Source of the DNA: CAZUTO01 sp964623085
GTDB taxonomy: Bacteria > Pseudomonadota > Gammaproteobacteria > Pseudomonadales > GM7GCV1
Reading direction: 5' to 3'
Assembly: GCA_964623085.1 (NCBI GenBank)
Contig: CAZUTO010000028.1
Location: forward strand, 1-23,735
Length of the DNA stretch: 23,735 bases
Shown here in pieces: positions 1 to 7,605 of the stretch. Position numbers and translations under genes: made by a program. The stretch's first letter is position 1; each line of letters opens with the position of its first letter. The notes below the pieces were generated by a model. It did no database searches, was not told the origin of the DNA, and saw only the letters and a program-made list of their open reading frames with translations.

Positions 1-186
1 GAAGAAATAACTAATGGTATTCCTTATGGAGACGACCTACTAATAGTCCCAACAATTGATAAAGTCACTCATACAATGACAGTAGTGGTCGTAACCGAGG
101 ACCCATATCCCGCCACAATTACAAGTGAGATTCATATGGGTAAAACGGAATCAGGCTACTTACTCGCTATGCAAAAATTTAAGTGA
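1..186 (+). CDS. 3' end of an unrecognised protein (partial)
   Basis: Frame 1 is open from the first base to a TGA at 184-186, giving the last 61 residues of a protein whose start lies outside the window. The fragment is rich in beta-branched residues (a TMTVVVVTEDPYPATIT stretch), which suggests a beta-strand-rich C-terminus. I do not recognise the family. It ends 63 bases before the 3' end of tRNA-Phe. Genes beside a tRNA 3' end are sometimes part of integrated elements, but no integrase or duplicated tRNA end is visible here. The frame is short enough that it could be open by chance. Confidence 0.4.
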   Translation, partial: EEITNGIPYGDDLLIVPTIDKVTHTMTVVVVTEDPYPATITSEIHMGKTESGYLLAMQKFK

Positions 187-249
187 CCTAATGAGGCCAA
201 ATAAGCAGGGACGCAGTAATTGCGCTTGGTTGTAAGTCGTTGATTTAAA

Positions 250-325
250 TGGTGCCCAGGGGCGGAATCGAACCACCGACACGAGGATTTTCAATCCTCT
301 GCTCTACCGACTGAGCTACCTGGGC
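250..325 (-). tRNA. tRNA-Phe (anticodon GAA)
   Basis: On the minus strand the 76-nt sequence folds as a complete tRNA. The acceptor stem is GCCCAGG paired with CCTGGGC, the D arm contains AGCTCAGTCGGTAGAGC, and the anticodon stem GAGGA/TCCTC encloses the loop TTGAAAA, which reads GAA. The T arm contains GGTTCGATTCC. The discriminator base is A and the terminal CCA is encoded. A promoter matching consensus closely lies about 65 nt upstream. Confidence 0.97.
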
Positions 326-350
326 AAATCTGCTGCGCGTTCTTCCTGTT

Positions 351-367
351 AGGCTCGTTTTGAGCCT
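351..367 (-). other. Small hairpin in the tRNA-Phe leader
   Basis: AGGCTC and GAGCCT form a perfect 6-bp stem around a 5-nt loop. It sits between the tRNA-Phe promoter and the mature tRNA. No T-tract follows on either strand, so it is unlikely to be an intrinsic terminator. It may be a processing structure in the tRNA precursor. Confidence 0.3.
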
Positions 368-388
368 GCGGGATTTCGCGAGGCGCGT

Positions 389-417
389 ATTAAAGCGAGT
401 CCGCTCAGCGTCGTCAA
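389..417 (-). promoter_or_regulatory. Sigma-70 promoter of tRNA-Phe
   Basis: On the minus strand TTGACG (412-417) is separated by exactly 17 bases from TTTAAT (389-394). Each hexamer matches the consensus at 5 of 6 positions. A GC-rich stretch follows the -10, as is common for stringently controlled stable-RNA promoters. The spacing and position between yggX and the tRNA make tRNA-Phe the likely target. Confidence 0.65.
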
Positions 418-443
418 GTAACGAAGGGACAATTGGCGCTCTG

Positions 444-716
444 TTATTCCGATGGTGGGACGTACCCTTCAGCTTTATCTACCTCTTCACCGCTTAGAAA
501 CTTTTCGCGCTGCTCGTCTAGGTATGAGCGATCATCTGGATCCATCATGCTTAGGCGCTTTTCGTTGATCAGCATAGTTTGATGCTGCATCCACTCTTCC
601 CATGCCTTCTTTGATACGTTGTCGAAAATATCTTGGCCTTGCGCGCCGGGCATTGGCGGCATATCCAAGCCTTGAAGTTCTTCTTTATATTTTTTACACA
701 ATACGGTTCTGCTCAT
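444..716 (-). CDS. yggX: YggX, probable Fe(II)-trafficking / Fe-S protection protein
   Basis: The 90-residue product has the full YggX family layout: an MSRTVLC start with the conserved Cys7, an AWEEWMQHQTMLINEKRL core and a GYVPP end. It matches the usual length of about 90 residues. YggX is a small cytosolic protein implicated in iron trafficking and in protecting iron-sulfur enzymes from oxidation. The gene starts 4 nt after the mutY stop, so the two are probably cotranscribed and translationally coupled. This is a common arrangement in gammaproteobacteria, and MutY is itself an Fe-S enzyme. Nothing looks truncated. Confidence 0.95.
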   Translation of the reverse strand: MSRTVLCKKYKEELQGLDMPPMPGAQGQDIFDNVSKKAWEEWMQHQTMLINEKRLSMMDPDDRSYLDEQREKFLSGEEVDKAEGYVPPSE

Positions 717-720
717 GTCT

Positions 721-1809
721 TTACATATCGTCCAATTGTTCGAGTAGTTTTGCTACGGGCGCTGCCAGCCCAATCTGTTCAGTGTTTTTTGCACTGTACC
801 AGATATATTTCTCTGGTTCGTGAACCCCAGTCGTTATATCTGCTGCCGCGTCGATAAGCAACGGTTGGTAGTGAAGCTTAAAATGACTAAACACATGTTC
901 ACCGGATTCCAGCATTGATGGACTTGCCTCTGCGAGATTAAGCTCGGCAAGCCTATCTTTTACTGACTCACTGGATGCTTCAGGAGATGCCTCAGGAAAG
1001 GACCACAAGCCACCCCATATTCCAACTGGCGGGCGTTTTTCTAGCAATACCTCACGTGCATTATTGCGAACGACCAAGAAGCTAACATGCCGCGTAGGGA
1101 TAGTTTTTTTGGGCTTACGCGCAGGCAGCTCGGCAATGCGGTCTTGCTGATAGGCTTGGCAATCTGATTGGAAGGGGCACGTTGGGCATTCTGGGTTGGA
1201 TCGTGTGCAGACCATGGCGCCAAAATCCATGATCGCTTGGGTGTAGTCTCTTATTCGCGCGCCTTTCGTTTGAGCAGGAAGCAGTGATTCTGAATGCTGC
1301 CAAAGTCGATTTTCTGCTGTTTTTTTGCCTGGCCATTCTTCTTCTGCAAATAGCCGAGCTAGCAGCCGTTTAACGTTGCCATCAAGTATGGCCGCTGGTT
1401 CACCAAAGGCTTGTGCGCGAATCGCTGCAGCGGTGGAGCGGCCGATGCCTTTCAATGATTCAAGCTCTGCCTGTGTTTGTGGAATCTTGCCGCCAAACTC
1501 GTTCACTACTTGTTTGGCGGCATGGTGTAGGTTGCGGGCACGCGCGTAGTAACCGAGCCCTGACCAAAGGTGCAGTACTTCGTCTTCGGGTGCGCTGGCT
1601 AGCGCGGCAACGACAGGAAACTTTGCTAGGAACGCCTCAAAGTAAGGAATGACTGTTTTGACCTGCGTCTGCTGCAGCATGATCTCCGAGAGCCAAATCG
1701 GATAAGGGTCGGCGTTTTTTTGCCAAGGGAGGTTTTTTCTTCCGTGTTGGTCATACCATGCCAGCAATGTGGCGGCGAAGCCTTCAATTACAGGCGATGG
1801 AGACTTCAT
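721..1809 (-). CDS. mutY: A/G-specific adenine DNA glycosylase MutY
   Basis: MutY removes adenine mispaired with 8-oxoguanine or guanine. From the ATG at 1809 the protein has 362 residues. Visible features are catalytic Glu42 in EIMLQQTQV, a helix-hairpin-helix LKGIGRSTAAAI (about 119-130) in which Lys replaces the usual Pro, catalytic Asp143 in ILDGNVKR, and the [4Fe-4S] ligands C201-x6-C208-x2-C211-x5-C217. A C-terminal NUDIX-like 8-oxoG recognition domain follows, with the FSHFKL motif. The frame extends 12 codons further to a TTG at 1845 that would overlap the asmA stop by 11 nt. I prefer the ATG because it gives the usual family N-terminus, although neither start has a strong ribosome binding site. 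It lies just downstream of asmA and just upstream of yggX. Confidence 0.95.
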   Translation of the reverse strand: MKSPSPVIEGFAATLLAWYDQHGRKNLPWQKNADPYPIWLSEIMLQQTQVKTVIPYFEAFLAKFPVVAALASAPEDEVLHLWSGLGYYARARNLHHAAKQVVNEFGGKIPQTQAELESLKGIGRSTAAAIRAQAFGEPAAILDGNVKRLLARLFAEEEWPGKKTAENRLWQHSESLLPAQTKGARIRDYTQAIMDFGAMVCTRSNPECPTCPFQSDCQAYQQDRIAELPARKPKKTIPTRHVSFLVVRNNAREVLLEKRPPVGIWGGLWSFPEASPEASSESVKDRLAELNLAEASPSMLESGEHVFSHFKLHYQPLLIDAAADITTGVHEPEKYIWYSAKNTEQIGLAAPVAKLLEQLDDM

Positions 1810-1834
1810 TGACGCTATTGGTTTTTTGATTTTG

Positions 1835-4083
1835 TTAGTTACCAATGCCGCGCAGTACGCCTTCTAGAAGTGAGCGCAGTTCGTTGCGATCATCACCGGG
1901 TTCTTGCTCTTGAAGGCCATCTTGCGGTTCATCATCGGCGCGGTCTATTACCTGATCTAACAAGCCTTCTATGATCCGATCACCCACCTGTTCGAATACT
2001 AGCTTCTCGGCGAGCGCGGCATCGACACCGCATGATTTTTGGCCATCGGTATCGAAACTTCCGGTGCACTGGAGCGGAAGCGGCACACCCTGAGCATATT
2101 TGTTGAGGTTGCAGCCGTTTTCACTGGTTTGCGGCGCATTAACCTCCACGGTAAAACGCAGGTCGTAGTCTTTGTCCACCAAGCTCAATTGGGTTTTGCC
2201 CAGTACATCCATATTGCCGTAACGAAAGCCAAACTCATCAATGGTGACTCTACCGCGCCGAATCGCATAATCAGAGGCGACATCGCCAAGCGCCGTTCCC
2301 GCCGGCCAATCAACCACTGCCGCAGGCGATGTGCCAAACACCTCGCCTGCTTCACATAGCATTTGCTCAATATTGAGGTTTCGTACAGTCAGCTCGGTAA
2401 AGTTAATACGGCCCTCGCCCTGCAAACCTTCGGCAAGCTCTGGCCCCGCAGCTAAATCTATCGAGCCTTCGTAGCTTAGATCGAGCGTGCCGTCGACTTG
2501 TGCTTCATCAGTGCCTACGCCGAGCGCTTCCAGCTGCAGCCCACTGAGGTTCATTTGGATGTTTGAGATTTGATCATTGTCAGCTAGGTCAACATCTAGG
2601 TTGAGCGCAAAACCACCTCCCGCAAAGCGCGCAGTGGGCACTGTCAATTCACCTACACCCTCTTTTAGCTTGGTAATTACCTGTAATTGTTCAACTTCGC
2701 GATCTGCAAACTGCAGGAGACCTATATCGAGCTCGATGTCGAGTTCATCGAACTCCCTAATCGCCTCGAATCTATCCGCGGAATCACCACTAATTGGTTG
2801 AACAGAGCCCGCGGCCGGTTCTGACTCTGCATTTAGGTATGGGTTTAAATCCAGTTGGTCAAACGCGAGGTTTGCCTGCAGCGTCTTTTTCTCTGCAATT
2901 CCGTATGTCACCTCTCCCCTACCGGAATACTCATCCGCGCGTACCCTTAAATTCTGTAGCTGAATCAGCTCTTCATCTAAGCTGTAGTCCGTGTCTACGA
3001 CGAGTTTTTCTGCTGGCAGTGGTTCATCACCCGCAAAGCCCAGCCGCTGGGCCCAAGCATTCAGCTCACTCACATTGAGCTCTACCCGGCCTTCGCCAAT
3101 GATGGGAGACAACGCACCGGTATAGGTTGCGTTTAGCCCAGAACTATCCTGATCCACTAGATTGATCTCGCCCGACCACTGATTGCGATTAAGATCGAGA
3201 TTAATGTCGCCTGTGCCTTCAATTTGGCTTTCTATGTCATCAAGCTCACCTCGAATACTCAGCTCGCTAAAATCTGCCGCATAAATAGCTGCGTCTGGTT
3301 CAACCAGCAGATGCCCTTCAAACTCAAACTGCCGATAGAGCGGAGGGAGCGTTATAACTTCGAGATCACCCTGAATAGGAAACGTATCGCCATCTGATGC
3401 GATATCCTGCGCAGCCAACTTATGTATTTGAATCGACATGGGCTCGCCGCTACTCGCGTCAGCCTCGGCGGTAGTGAGGTTCAGGGTGACATTCACTAGC
3501 TCTAAATGCCCGATTTTTGTGGGGGGCAATAAGACGGAAGCGTCTTCCATGGATTGCTCTAGTCCTTTTCCATCCTCGCCTTNNNNNNNNNNNNNNNNNN
3601 NNNNNNNNNNNNNNNNNNNNNNNNNNNNNNNNNNNNNNNNNNNNNNNNNNNNNNNNNNNNNNNNNNNNNNNNNNNNNNNNNNCCTTTTCCATCCTCGCCT
3701 TCTTCATCTTCCTCGGTGTCTTCTAATTGCAGATCAATCACCGCATCAGACACCTCTATCCCAACAAACTCTATTTCACCGCGTAACGCTGGCCAGGGTT
3801 TGAGCGCAAAGTTGAGGTAGCCGATCTGAGCATCGAGATGCATCGATGATGTGTCGTAGCCCGCCGTTGCGCCGCGAGCAACAAATTGGATGTTTGGGTA
3901 AATAGACCAGCCGATATCGCCAGACAGTTTCAGGTCAAGGCCCTGCTGGCTTGCCAAACTCTCTATCTGATCCTTTAGGCGTGCAGGGTCGGTGTAGAGT
4001 AGCGTGACGATCAAAAAGATAGCCAGTACTAATAGTATAGGTATCGAAAATAACGCGACCTTTAGGCTCGTTCGTAAATGCAT
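1835..4083 (-). CDS. asmA: AsmA family inner-membrane-anchored protein (interrupted by an assembly gap)
   Basis: AsmA-like proteins are anchored in the inner membrane, extend into the periplasm, and are implicated in outer-membrane lipid homeostasis. The N-terminal part (4083 down to 3683) begins with one hydrophobic helix (about residues 9-30), then an AsmA-type segment, LYTDPARLKDQIESLASQQG, and LSGDIGWSIYPNI. The part after the gap (3563 to 1835) carries repeated beta-rich segments and the AsmA C-terminal domain. As deposited, 100 Ns (3583-3682) break the frame. Joining the identical 19-base copies on either side gives one open frame of 709 residues reading ...DGKGLEQSMEDASVLL... The internal ATG at 3550 is therefore probably not a start. 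The gene heads the asmA-mutY-yggX run. Confidence 0.88.
3564..3701. other. 100-N assembly gap flanked by identical 19-base sequences
   Basis: Ns occupy 3583-3682, exactly 100 bases, the conventional size for a gap of unknown length. The 19 bases before it (3564-3582) are identical to the 19 after it (3683-3701). This is what two contigs with an unmerged terminal overlap look like. A collapsed tandem repeat within the acidic Glu/Asp-rich segment is the alternative. Overlapping the copies restores the asmA frame. Confidence 0.85.
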
Positions 4084-4289
4084 TTTTCGTTCTCTTCTGC
4101 TAACTGCAATGATAGCGCCGAGCGCATCACTAAAGGAATAGCTGACCTAAAATAGCTGGACGAATGGCTCGTCTAAAATTGGCTGTTTTCTATTTGACCG
4201 CGCTTCATTGCTCGCACTCAAAATAGGGAGCCTTTATACTCTCCCCTTACACTTTCCTTTTACGTTCTTTTTACATAAGACCTATACAC
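4084..4289. promoter_or_regulatory. Divergent asmA / hisB intergenic region
   Basis: This 206-base gap separates the divergent asmA and hisB start codons, so promoters for both are expected. On the plus strand TATACT (4235-4240) is a 5/6 match to a -10, but the -35 region is weak. Two CTAAAAT-containing segments recur around 4146-4190 next to GCTG. I see no histidine-rich leader peptide and no attenuator hairpin. Confidence 0.3.
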
Positions 4290-4883
4290 ATGACCGCTAG
4301 AACTGCTTCTGTCAGCCGCGACACTCTGGAAACTCAAATTAACGTCGAGGTTAATTTGGATGGTCAGGGTGAGAGTAAATTTGATACTGGTGTGCCATTT
4401 CTGGAGCACATGCTGGATCAAATTGCGCGTCACGGCCTGATTGATCTCAACATTTCTGCGAAGGGCGATGTGCATATCGACGATCACCACACGGTGGAAG
4501 ACATCGGTATTACGCTTGGCCAAGCTATAGCAAAAGCCGTTGGTGACAAAAAAGGCATTAATCGTTACGGACACAGCTATGTGCCGCTGGACGAGGCGCT
4601 ATCGCGTGTTGTTATTGATTTCTCTGGCCGCCCGAGCTTGGAGATGCATGTGGAATTTACCCGCGCCCGCGTGGGAGATTTTGATGTGGATCTATTCTTT
4701 GAATTCTTCCAAGGGTTCGTTAATCACGCCAATGTCACGCTGCACGTGGATAACATTCGTGGGTTTAATACACACCACCAGATTGAAACCATCTTTAAGG
4801 CTTTTGGGCGGGCACTGCGTATGGCGTTAACGCCAGACCCACGCATGTCCGGTGTCACACCTTCTACCAAAGGTACGCTCTAG
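4290..4883 (+). CDS. hisB: Imidazoleglycerol-phosphate dehydratase HisB (monofunctional)
   Basis: HisB dehydrates imidazole glycerol phosphate to imidazole acetol phosphate. The 197-residue product is the stand-alone dehydratase, without the N-terminal histidinol-phosphatase domain found in the E. coli bifunctional enzyme. The manganese-binding histidine motifs are DDHHTVEDIG and RGFNTHHQIETIFKA, and the N-terminal GVPFLEHMLDQIARHG is also typical. It is the first gene of a plus-strand his cluster. Its TAG stop is embedded in TAGGAG, which serves as the ribosome binding site of hisH. No good Shine-Dalgarno is visible before its own ATG. Confidence 0.97.
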   Translation: MTARTASVSRDTLETQINVEVNLDGQGESKFDTGVPFLEHMLDQIARHGLIDLNISAKGDVHIDDHHTVEDIGITLGQAIAKAVGDKKGINRYGHSYVPLDEALSRVVIDFSGRPSLEMHVEFTRARVGDFDVDLFFEFFQGFVNHANVTLHVDNIRGFNTHHQIETIFKAFGRALRMALTPDPRMSGVTPSTKGTL

Positions 4884-4899
4884 GAGAACGTTCGCTTTG
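4882..4899 (+). promoter_or_regulatory. Ribosome binding site that sets the hisH TTG start
   Basis: AGGAG (4882-4886) overlaps the hisB TAG stop and precedes TTG (4897-4899) by 10 nt. This is the only convincing ribosome binding site near the hisH N-terminus and it decides the start codon. Confidence 0.7.
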
Positions 4900-5526
4900 T
4901 CTAAACAATGTATTGCAGTCATTGATTACGGCATGGGCAACCTGCACTCCGCCGGAAAAGCCTTAGAGCACGTAGCGCCAGATGCCAAGGTCGTCATCAC
5001 CTCAGATATTGCGGTTATCGAAGATGCCGATCGGGTCGTATTTCCCGGCGTTGGTGCCATTAGAGAATGCATGACAGAAATCCGACGCCTAGGCTTTGAT
5101 GCACTTATACATAAGCTGGTGAAAGAAAAGCCCATACTCGCCATCTGTGTCGGTATGCAGGCACTGATGTCTACTAGCGAAGAAAACGGCGGCGTGGACT
5201 GCATTGATTTTTTTTCTGGCAATGTAAAACGATTTGAGAGCAGTCATCTAAAAGTGCCGCATATGGGCTGGAATAGTATGCATCATATTGGTGCATGTCC
5301 GATGCTGCATAATATTGAGCAAGACGCTCGCTTCTATTTTGTGCATAGCTATCACGTAGAACCAAACAATAGCGATGTTGTTACCGGTACTACGCAGCAT
5401 GGTGTTGAGTTTGCCTCTGCGATGTCAAAGGACAACCTTTACGCTGTGCAATTTCACCCCGAAAAGAGCCACGATGCTGGACTTCAATTACTTAGGAACT
5501 TTGTGTCCTGGAATGGGACTGCTTAG
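4897..5526 (+). CDS. hisH: Imidazole glycerol phosphate synthase glutaminase subunit HisH
   Basis: HisH hydrolyses glutamine and channels ammonia to HisF. From the TTG at 4897 the protein has 209 residues and starts MSKQCIAVIDYGMGNL, the normal family N-terminus. AGGAG at 4882-4886, overlapping the hisB stop, lies 10 nt upstream. That supports TTG over the in-frame ATG at 4852, which lies inside hisB and would add 15 unrelated residues. The class I amidotransferase triad is visible: nucleophile Cys84 in AICVGMQ, and His187 and Glu189 in QFHPEKS. The gene is translationally coupled to hisB. Confidence 0.95.
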   Translation: MSKQCIAVIDYGMGNLHSAGKALEHVAPDAKVVITSDIAVIEDADRVVFPGVGAIRECMTEIRRLGFDALIHKLVKEKPILAICVGMQALMSTSEENGGVDCIDFFSGNVKRFESSHLKVPHMGWNSMHHIGACPMLHNIEQDARFYFVHSYHVEPNNSDVVTGTTQHGVEFASAMSKDNLYAVQFHPEKSHDAGLQLLRNFVSWNGTA

Positions 5527-5718
5527 CTATAACGCAAGTGTCATTGACTCGCAGCACTGCACTGATATAAGGCATAAATATCACCGATTCAAGCCCGTAT
5601 TTGCTCATATGTAAATAAACAAGAAAGTTCATTTTGTGAGGCTTTTCTTCATGTATGATGCAGGCCGATTTTTTACAATACTCTGTTATACATGCAGGGC
5701 AGAAACAAGGACAAGATG

Positions 5719-6462
5719 ATGCTGATTATTCCAGCCATTGATCTAAAAGACGGCCTTTGCGTAAGGCTTCGCCAAGGCGACATGGATGCCACTACCGTAT
5801 TCTCCGATAAACCTGCAGAGGTGGCCTGTCAGTGGGCGCAAGAAGGCGCGCGCCGACTGCATGTCGTTGATCTCAATGGCGCATTTGCAGGCGAGCCTGT
5901 CAATCTTGATGTCGTGAAAGATATCGCCACCAATTACCCCAGCCTGCCGATCCAGATCGGTGGTGGTATCCGCGATATGGCGACGATTGAGCGCTACCTA
6001 AACATTGGCGTGAACTGGGTTATTATTGGTACACAAGCTGTAAAAGAACCTGAATTCGTCACTGAAGCCTGCAAGCAGTTTCCTAACAATATTATTGTCG
6101 GTCTTGATGCCAAAAATGGGTTCGTTGCGACAGAAGGCTGGGCTGAAGTCTCTGATGTTAAAGCTGCCGAACTTGCCAAGCGCTTCGAGCAAGATGGCGT
6201 CTCTTCTATTATTTATACAGATATCGCTCGCGACGGCATGATGCAGGGCGTGAACATTGAAGAAACAGTAGCAATGGCTCAGGCGTCGTCTATCCCTATT
6301 ATTGCTTCCGGTGGCGTCACCAACATGGATGATATTCGATCGCTTGCAAGTGTTGCAGACGAGGGCATTATTGGGGCGATTACCGGCAGAGCTATCTACG
6401 AGGGAACGCTAGATCTAGAAACTGCTCAAAATTACTGCGACGCGCCAGAAGAAGCCCTATAA
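5719..6462 (+). CDS. hisA: HisA, phosphoribosylformimino-5-aminoimidazole carboxamide ribotide isomerase
   Basis: HisA performs the Amadori rearrangement of ProFAR to PRFAR, the substrate of HisF/HisH. From ATG 5719 the product has 247 residues and begins MLIIPAIDLKDG, as is standard. AAGGA (5707-5711) lies 7 nt upstream. Earlier in-frame ATGs at 5692 and 5716 add residues unlike the family. The (beta/alpha)8 barrel features are catalytic Asp8 (AIDLKDG), Asp130 (VGLDAKNG), and the phosphate-binding loops IGGGI and ASGGV. A gap of about 190 bases separates it from hisH, so it may have its own promoter. It is convergent with the DUF523-DUF1722 gene that separates it from hisF. Confidence 0.96.
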   Translation: MLIIPAIDLKDGLCVRLRQGDMDATTVFSDKPAEVACQWAQEGARRLHVVDLNGAFAGEPVNLDVVKDIATNYPSLPIQIGGGIRDMATIERYLNIGVNWVIIGTQAVKEPEFVTEACKQFPNNIIVGLDAKNGFVATEGWAEVSDVKAAELAKRFEQDGVSSIIYTDIARDGMMQGVNIEETVAMAQASSIPIIASGGVTNMDDIRSLASVADEGIIGAITGRAIYEGTLDLETAQNYCDAPEEAL

Positions 6463-6495
6463 AATCGATGCGCTAGTTGTTACGCCAAACTATTT

Positions 6496-7458
6496 CTATA
6501 TTTGATTATTTAACCCAAGTTCCTTTGGATGCGCTGCGAGAAAACTCTGCGCAGCGTAGTAGTCTCCCGCGAGCTCTGCATAATGGCGAAGCAGAGTTAG
6601 GGGCGCTATTAACGGCACCTCTCCCAATCGATATGACTCTATTACATTGTGTAAATCAGCCTTGGCTTCTTTGTTGAGCTTATCTTTGAGATAGCCCTGC
6701 ATGTGCTGCAAGGCATTGGTATTACCTTTTTTGCCACTCATGGCTTTTAGACCATCCATTAATAGATTTCGGTAGCGATTCGCCAATAGTGGAATGGAGT
6801 ACTTCCCTGCTCGCGCTAGCAGCTTGCCAATCAATCGATAGTGCCGATGACTATGTGCCATCACCAAATATTTTTGGCGTGAATGAAAGTCGATAATGTC
6901 TTTACGTTTTAGATTCTCTGTTTGCAGCTTGCGCCATTCATGCAGCACGAATACACGCGTCACAAAATTTTCGCGAAGCTGTGCATCCATCAGCCGACCG
7001 GCTTCTTCTATTGGCAACCAAGGCATTACCCGCATAAGTCGCGCCGCAAAAGCACCTCGGCCATGGGTGTGTTGGACGTTTCCGTTGGGGTGGTAGGCTT
7101 TTACTCTAAAGGCCCCGCAGCTCGGCGAGTTCTGCATAAAGATGAATCCACAAAGTGGCGCGAGTTCTTCCCGCGTACTATCCACCAACGCCGCAAGTGG
7201 CGCGGTGTAATCTTTAGATTCGTCTTTTACTTCTCTGACTTGAATATCAGGCTTAGCTTCTGTGCCAAACTCAATGAGACGCACCGGCTCACGCGGTATA
7301 CCCATCCCAATCTCTACTTCAGGGCAGCGATCCACAAATTCAAAGTGATTGCCGAGATGATCACGACAATATCGTGAAAGCTTATGTCCACCGTTATAGC
7401 GTACCTCTTCGCCGAGAAGACAGCGGCTAATTCCAACGGGTATTTTGTATTCAGTCAT
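6496..7458 (-). CDS. DUF523-DUF1722 fusion protein (N-terminal TudS-like Fe-S domain, C-terminal YbgA domain)
   Basis: From the ATG at 7458 the product has 320 residues (a TTG two codons upstream is the alternative). The N-terminal half (about 1-150) is DUF523, with Cys13 (SRCLLGEEVRYNGGHK), Cys45 (DRCPEVEIGMGIPREPVRL) and Cys114 (SPSCG). In characterised DUF523 members such as the thiouracil desulfidase TudS, three such cysteines hold an oxygen-sensitive [4Fe-4S] cluster. The C-terminal half (about 180-310) is DUF1722, the family of E. coli YbgA, function unsettled. A role in sulfur removal from modified bases is inferred from family only. The gene is oriented against the his genes and sits exactly between hisA and hisF. 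Confidence 0.88.
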   Translation of the reverse strand: MTEYKIPVGISRCLLGEEVRYNGGHKLSRYCRDHLGNHFEFVDRCPEVEIGMGIPREPVRLIEFGTEAKPDIQVREVKDESKDYTAPLAALVDSTREELAPLCGFIFMQNSPSCGAFRVKAYHPNGNVQHTHGRGAFAARLMRVMPWLPIEEAGRLMDAQLRENFVTRVFVLHEWRKLQTENLKRKDIIDFHSRQKYLVMAHSHRHYRLIGKLLARAGKYSIPLLANRYRNLLMDGLKAMSGKKGNTNALQHMQGYLKDKLNKEAKADLHNVIESYRLGEVPLIAPLTLLRHYAELAGDYYAAQSFLAAHPKELGLNNQI

Positions 7459-7539
7459 AGCCAAAACTATCCATGATTGACGAACTAAAGTATAGCCTTG
7501 GCGTCATCAATCGCTTATCAGGACGGGCGCTTTTTGTTC

Positions 7540-7574
7540 TAGTGCAGCGCTAGAATTAGTGCAATGCTACAATT
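7540..7574. repeat. Two-copy imperfect 17-bp tandem repeat upstream of hisF
   Basis: TAGTGCAGCGCTAGAAT (7540-7556) is followed directly by TAGTGCAATGCTACAAT (7557-7573) with 3 mismatches. Each copy ends in a -10-like hexamer (TAGAAT, TACAAT), so the two candidate -10 elements are spaced 17 bases apart. The repeat ends 32 nt before the hisF TTG. It may be a promoter duplication or a paired operator. Confidence 0.5.
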
Positions 7575-7605
7575 CTGTTTTTCTCATTGACTGAGCCAGA
7601 CCACT

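Noticed and set aside
1835..3550. Separate 571-residue gene starting at 3550
   Set aside because: It is the C-terminal part of asmA. Collapsing the duplicated 19-base flanks puts it in frame with the upstream half.
3438..3803. Open frames crossing the run of Ns on both strands
   Set aside because: They are open only because Ns contain no stop codon. asmA explains the region.
4084..4289. Histidine operon leader peptide and attenuator upstream of hisB
   Set aside because: No run of histidine codons or terminator/antiterminator hairpin is visible.
4852..4896. ATG at 4852 as hisH start
   Set aside because: It lies inside hisB, adds 15 non-conserved residues, and the AGGAG at 4882 fits the TTG at 4897.
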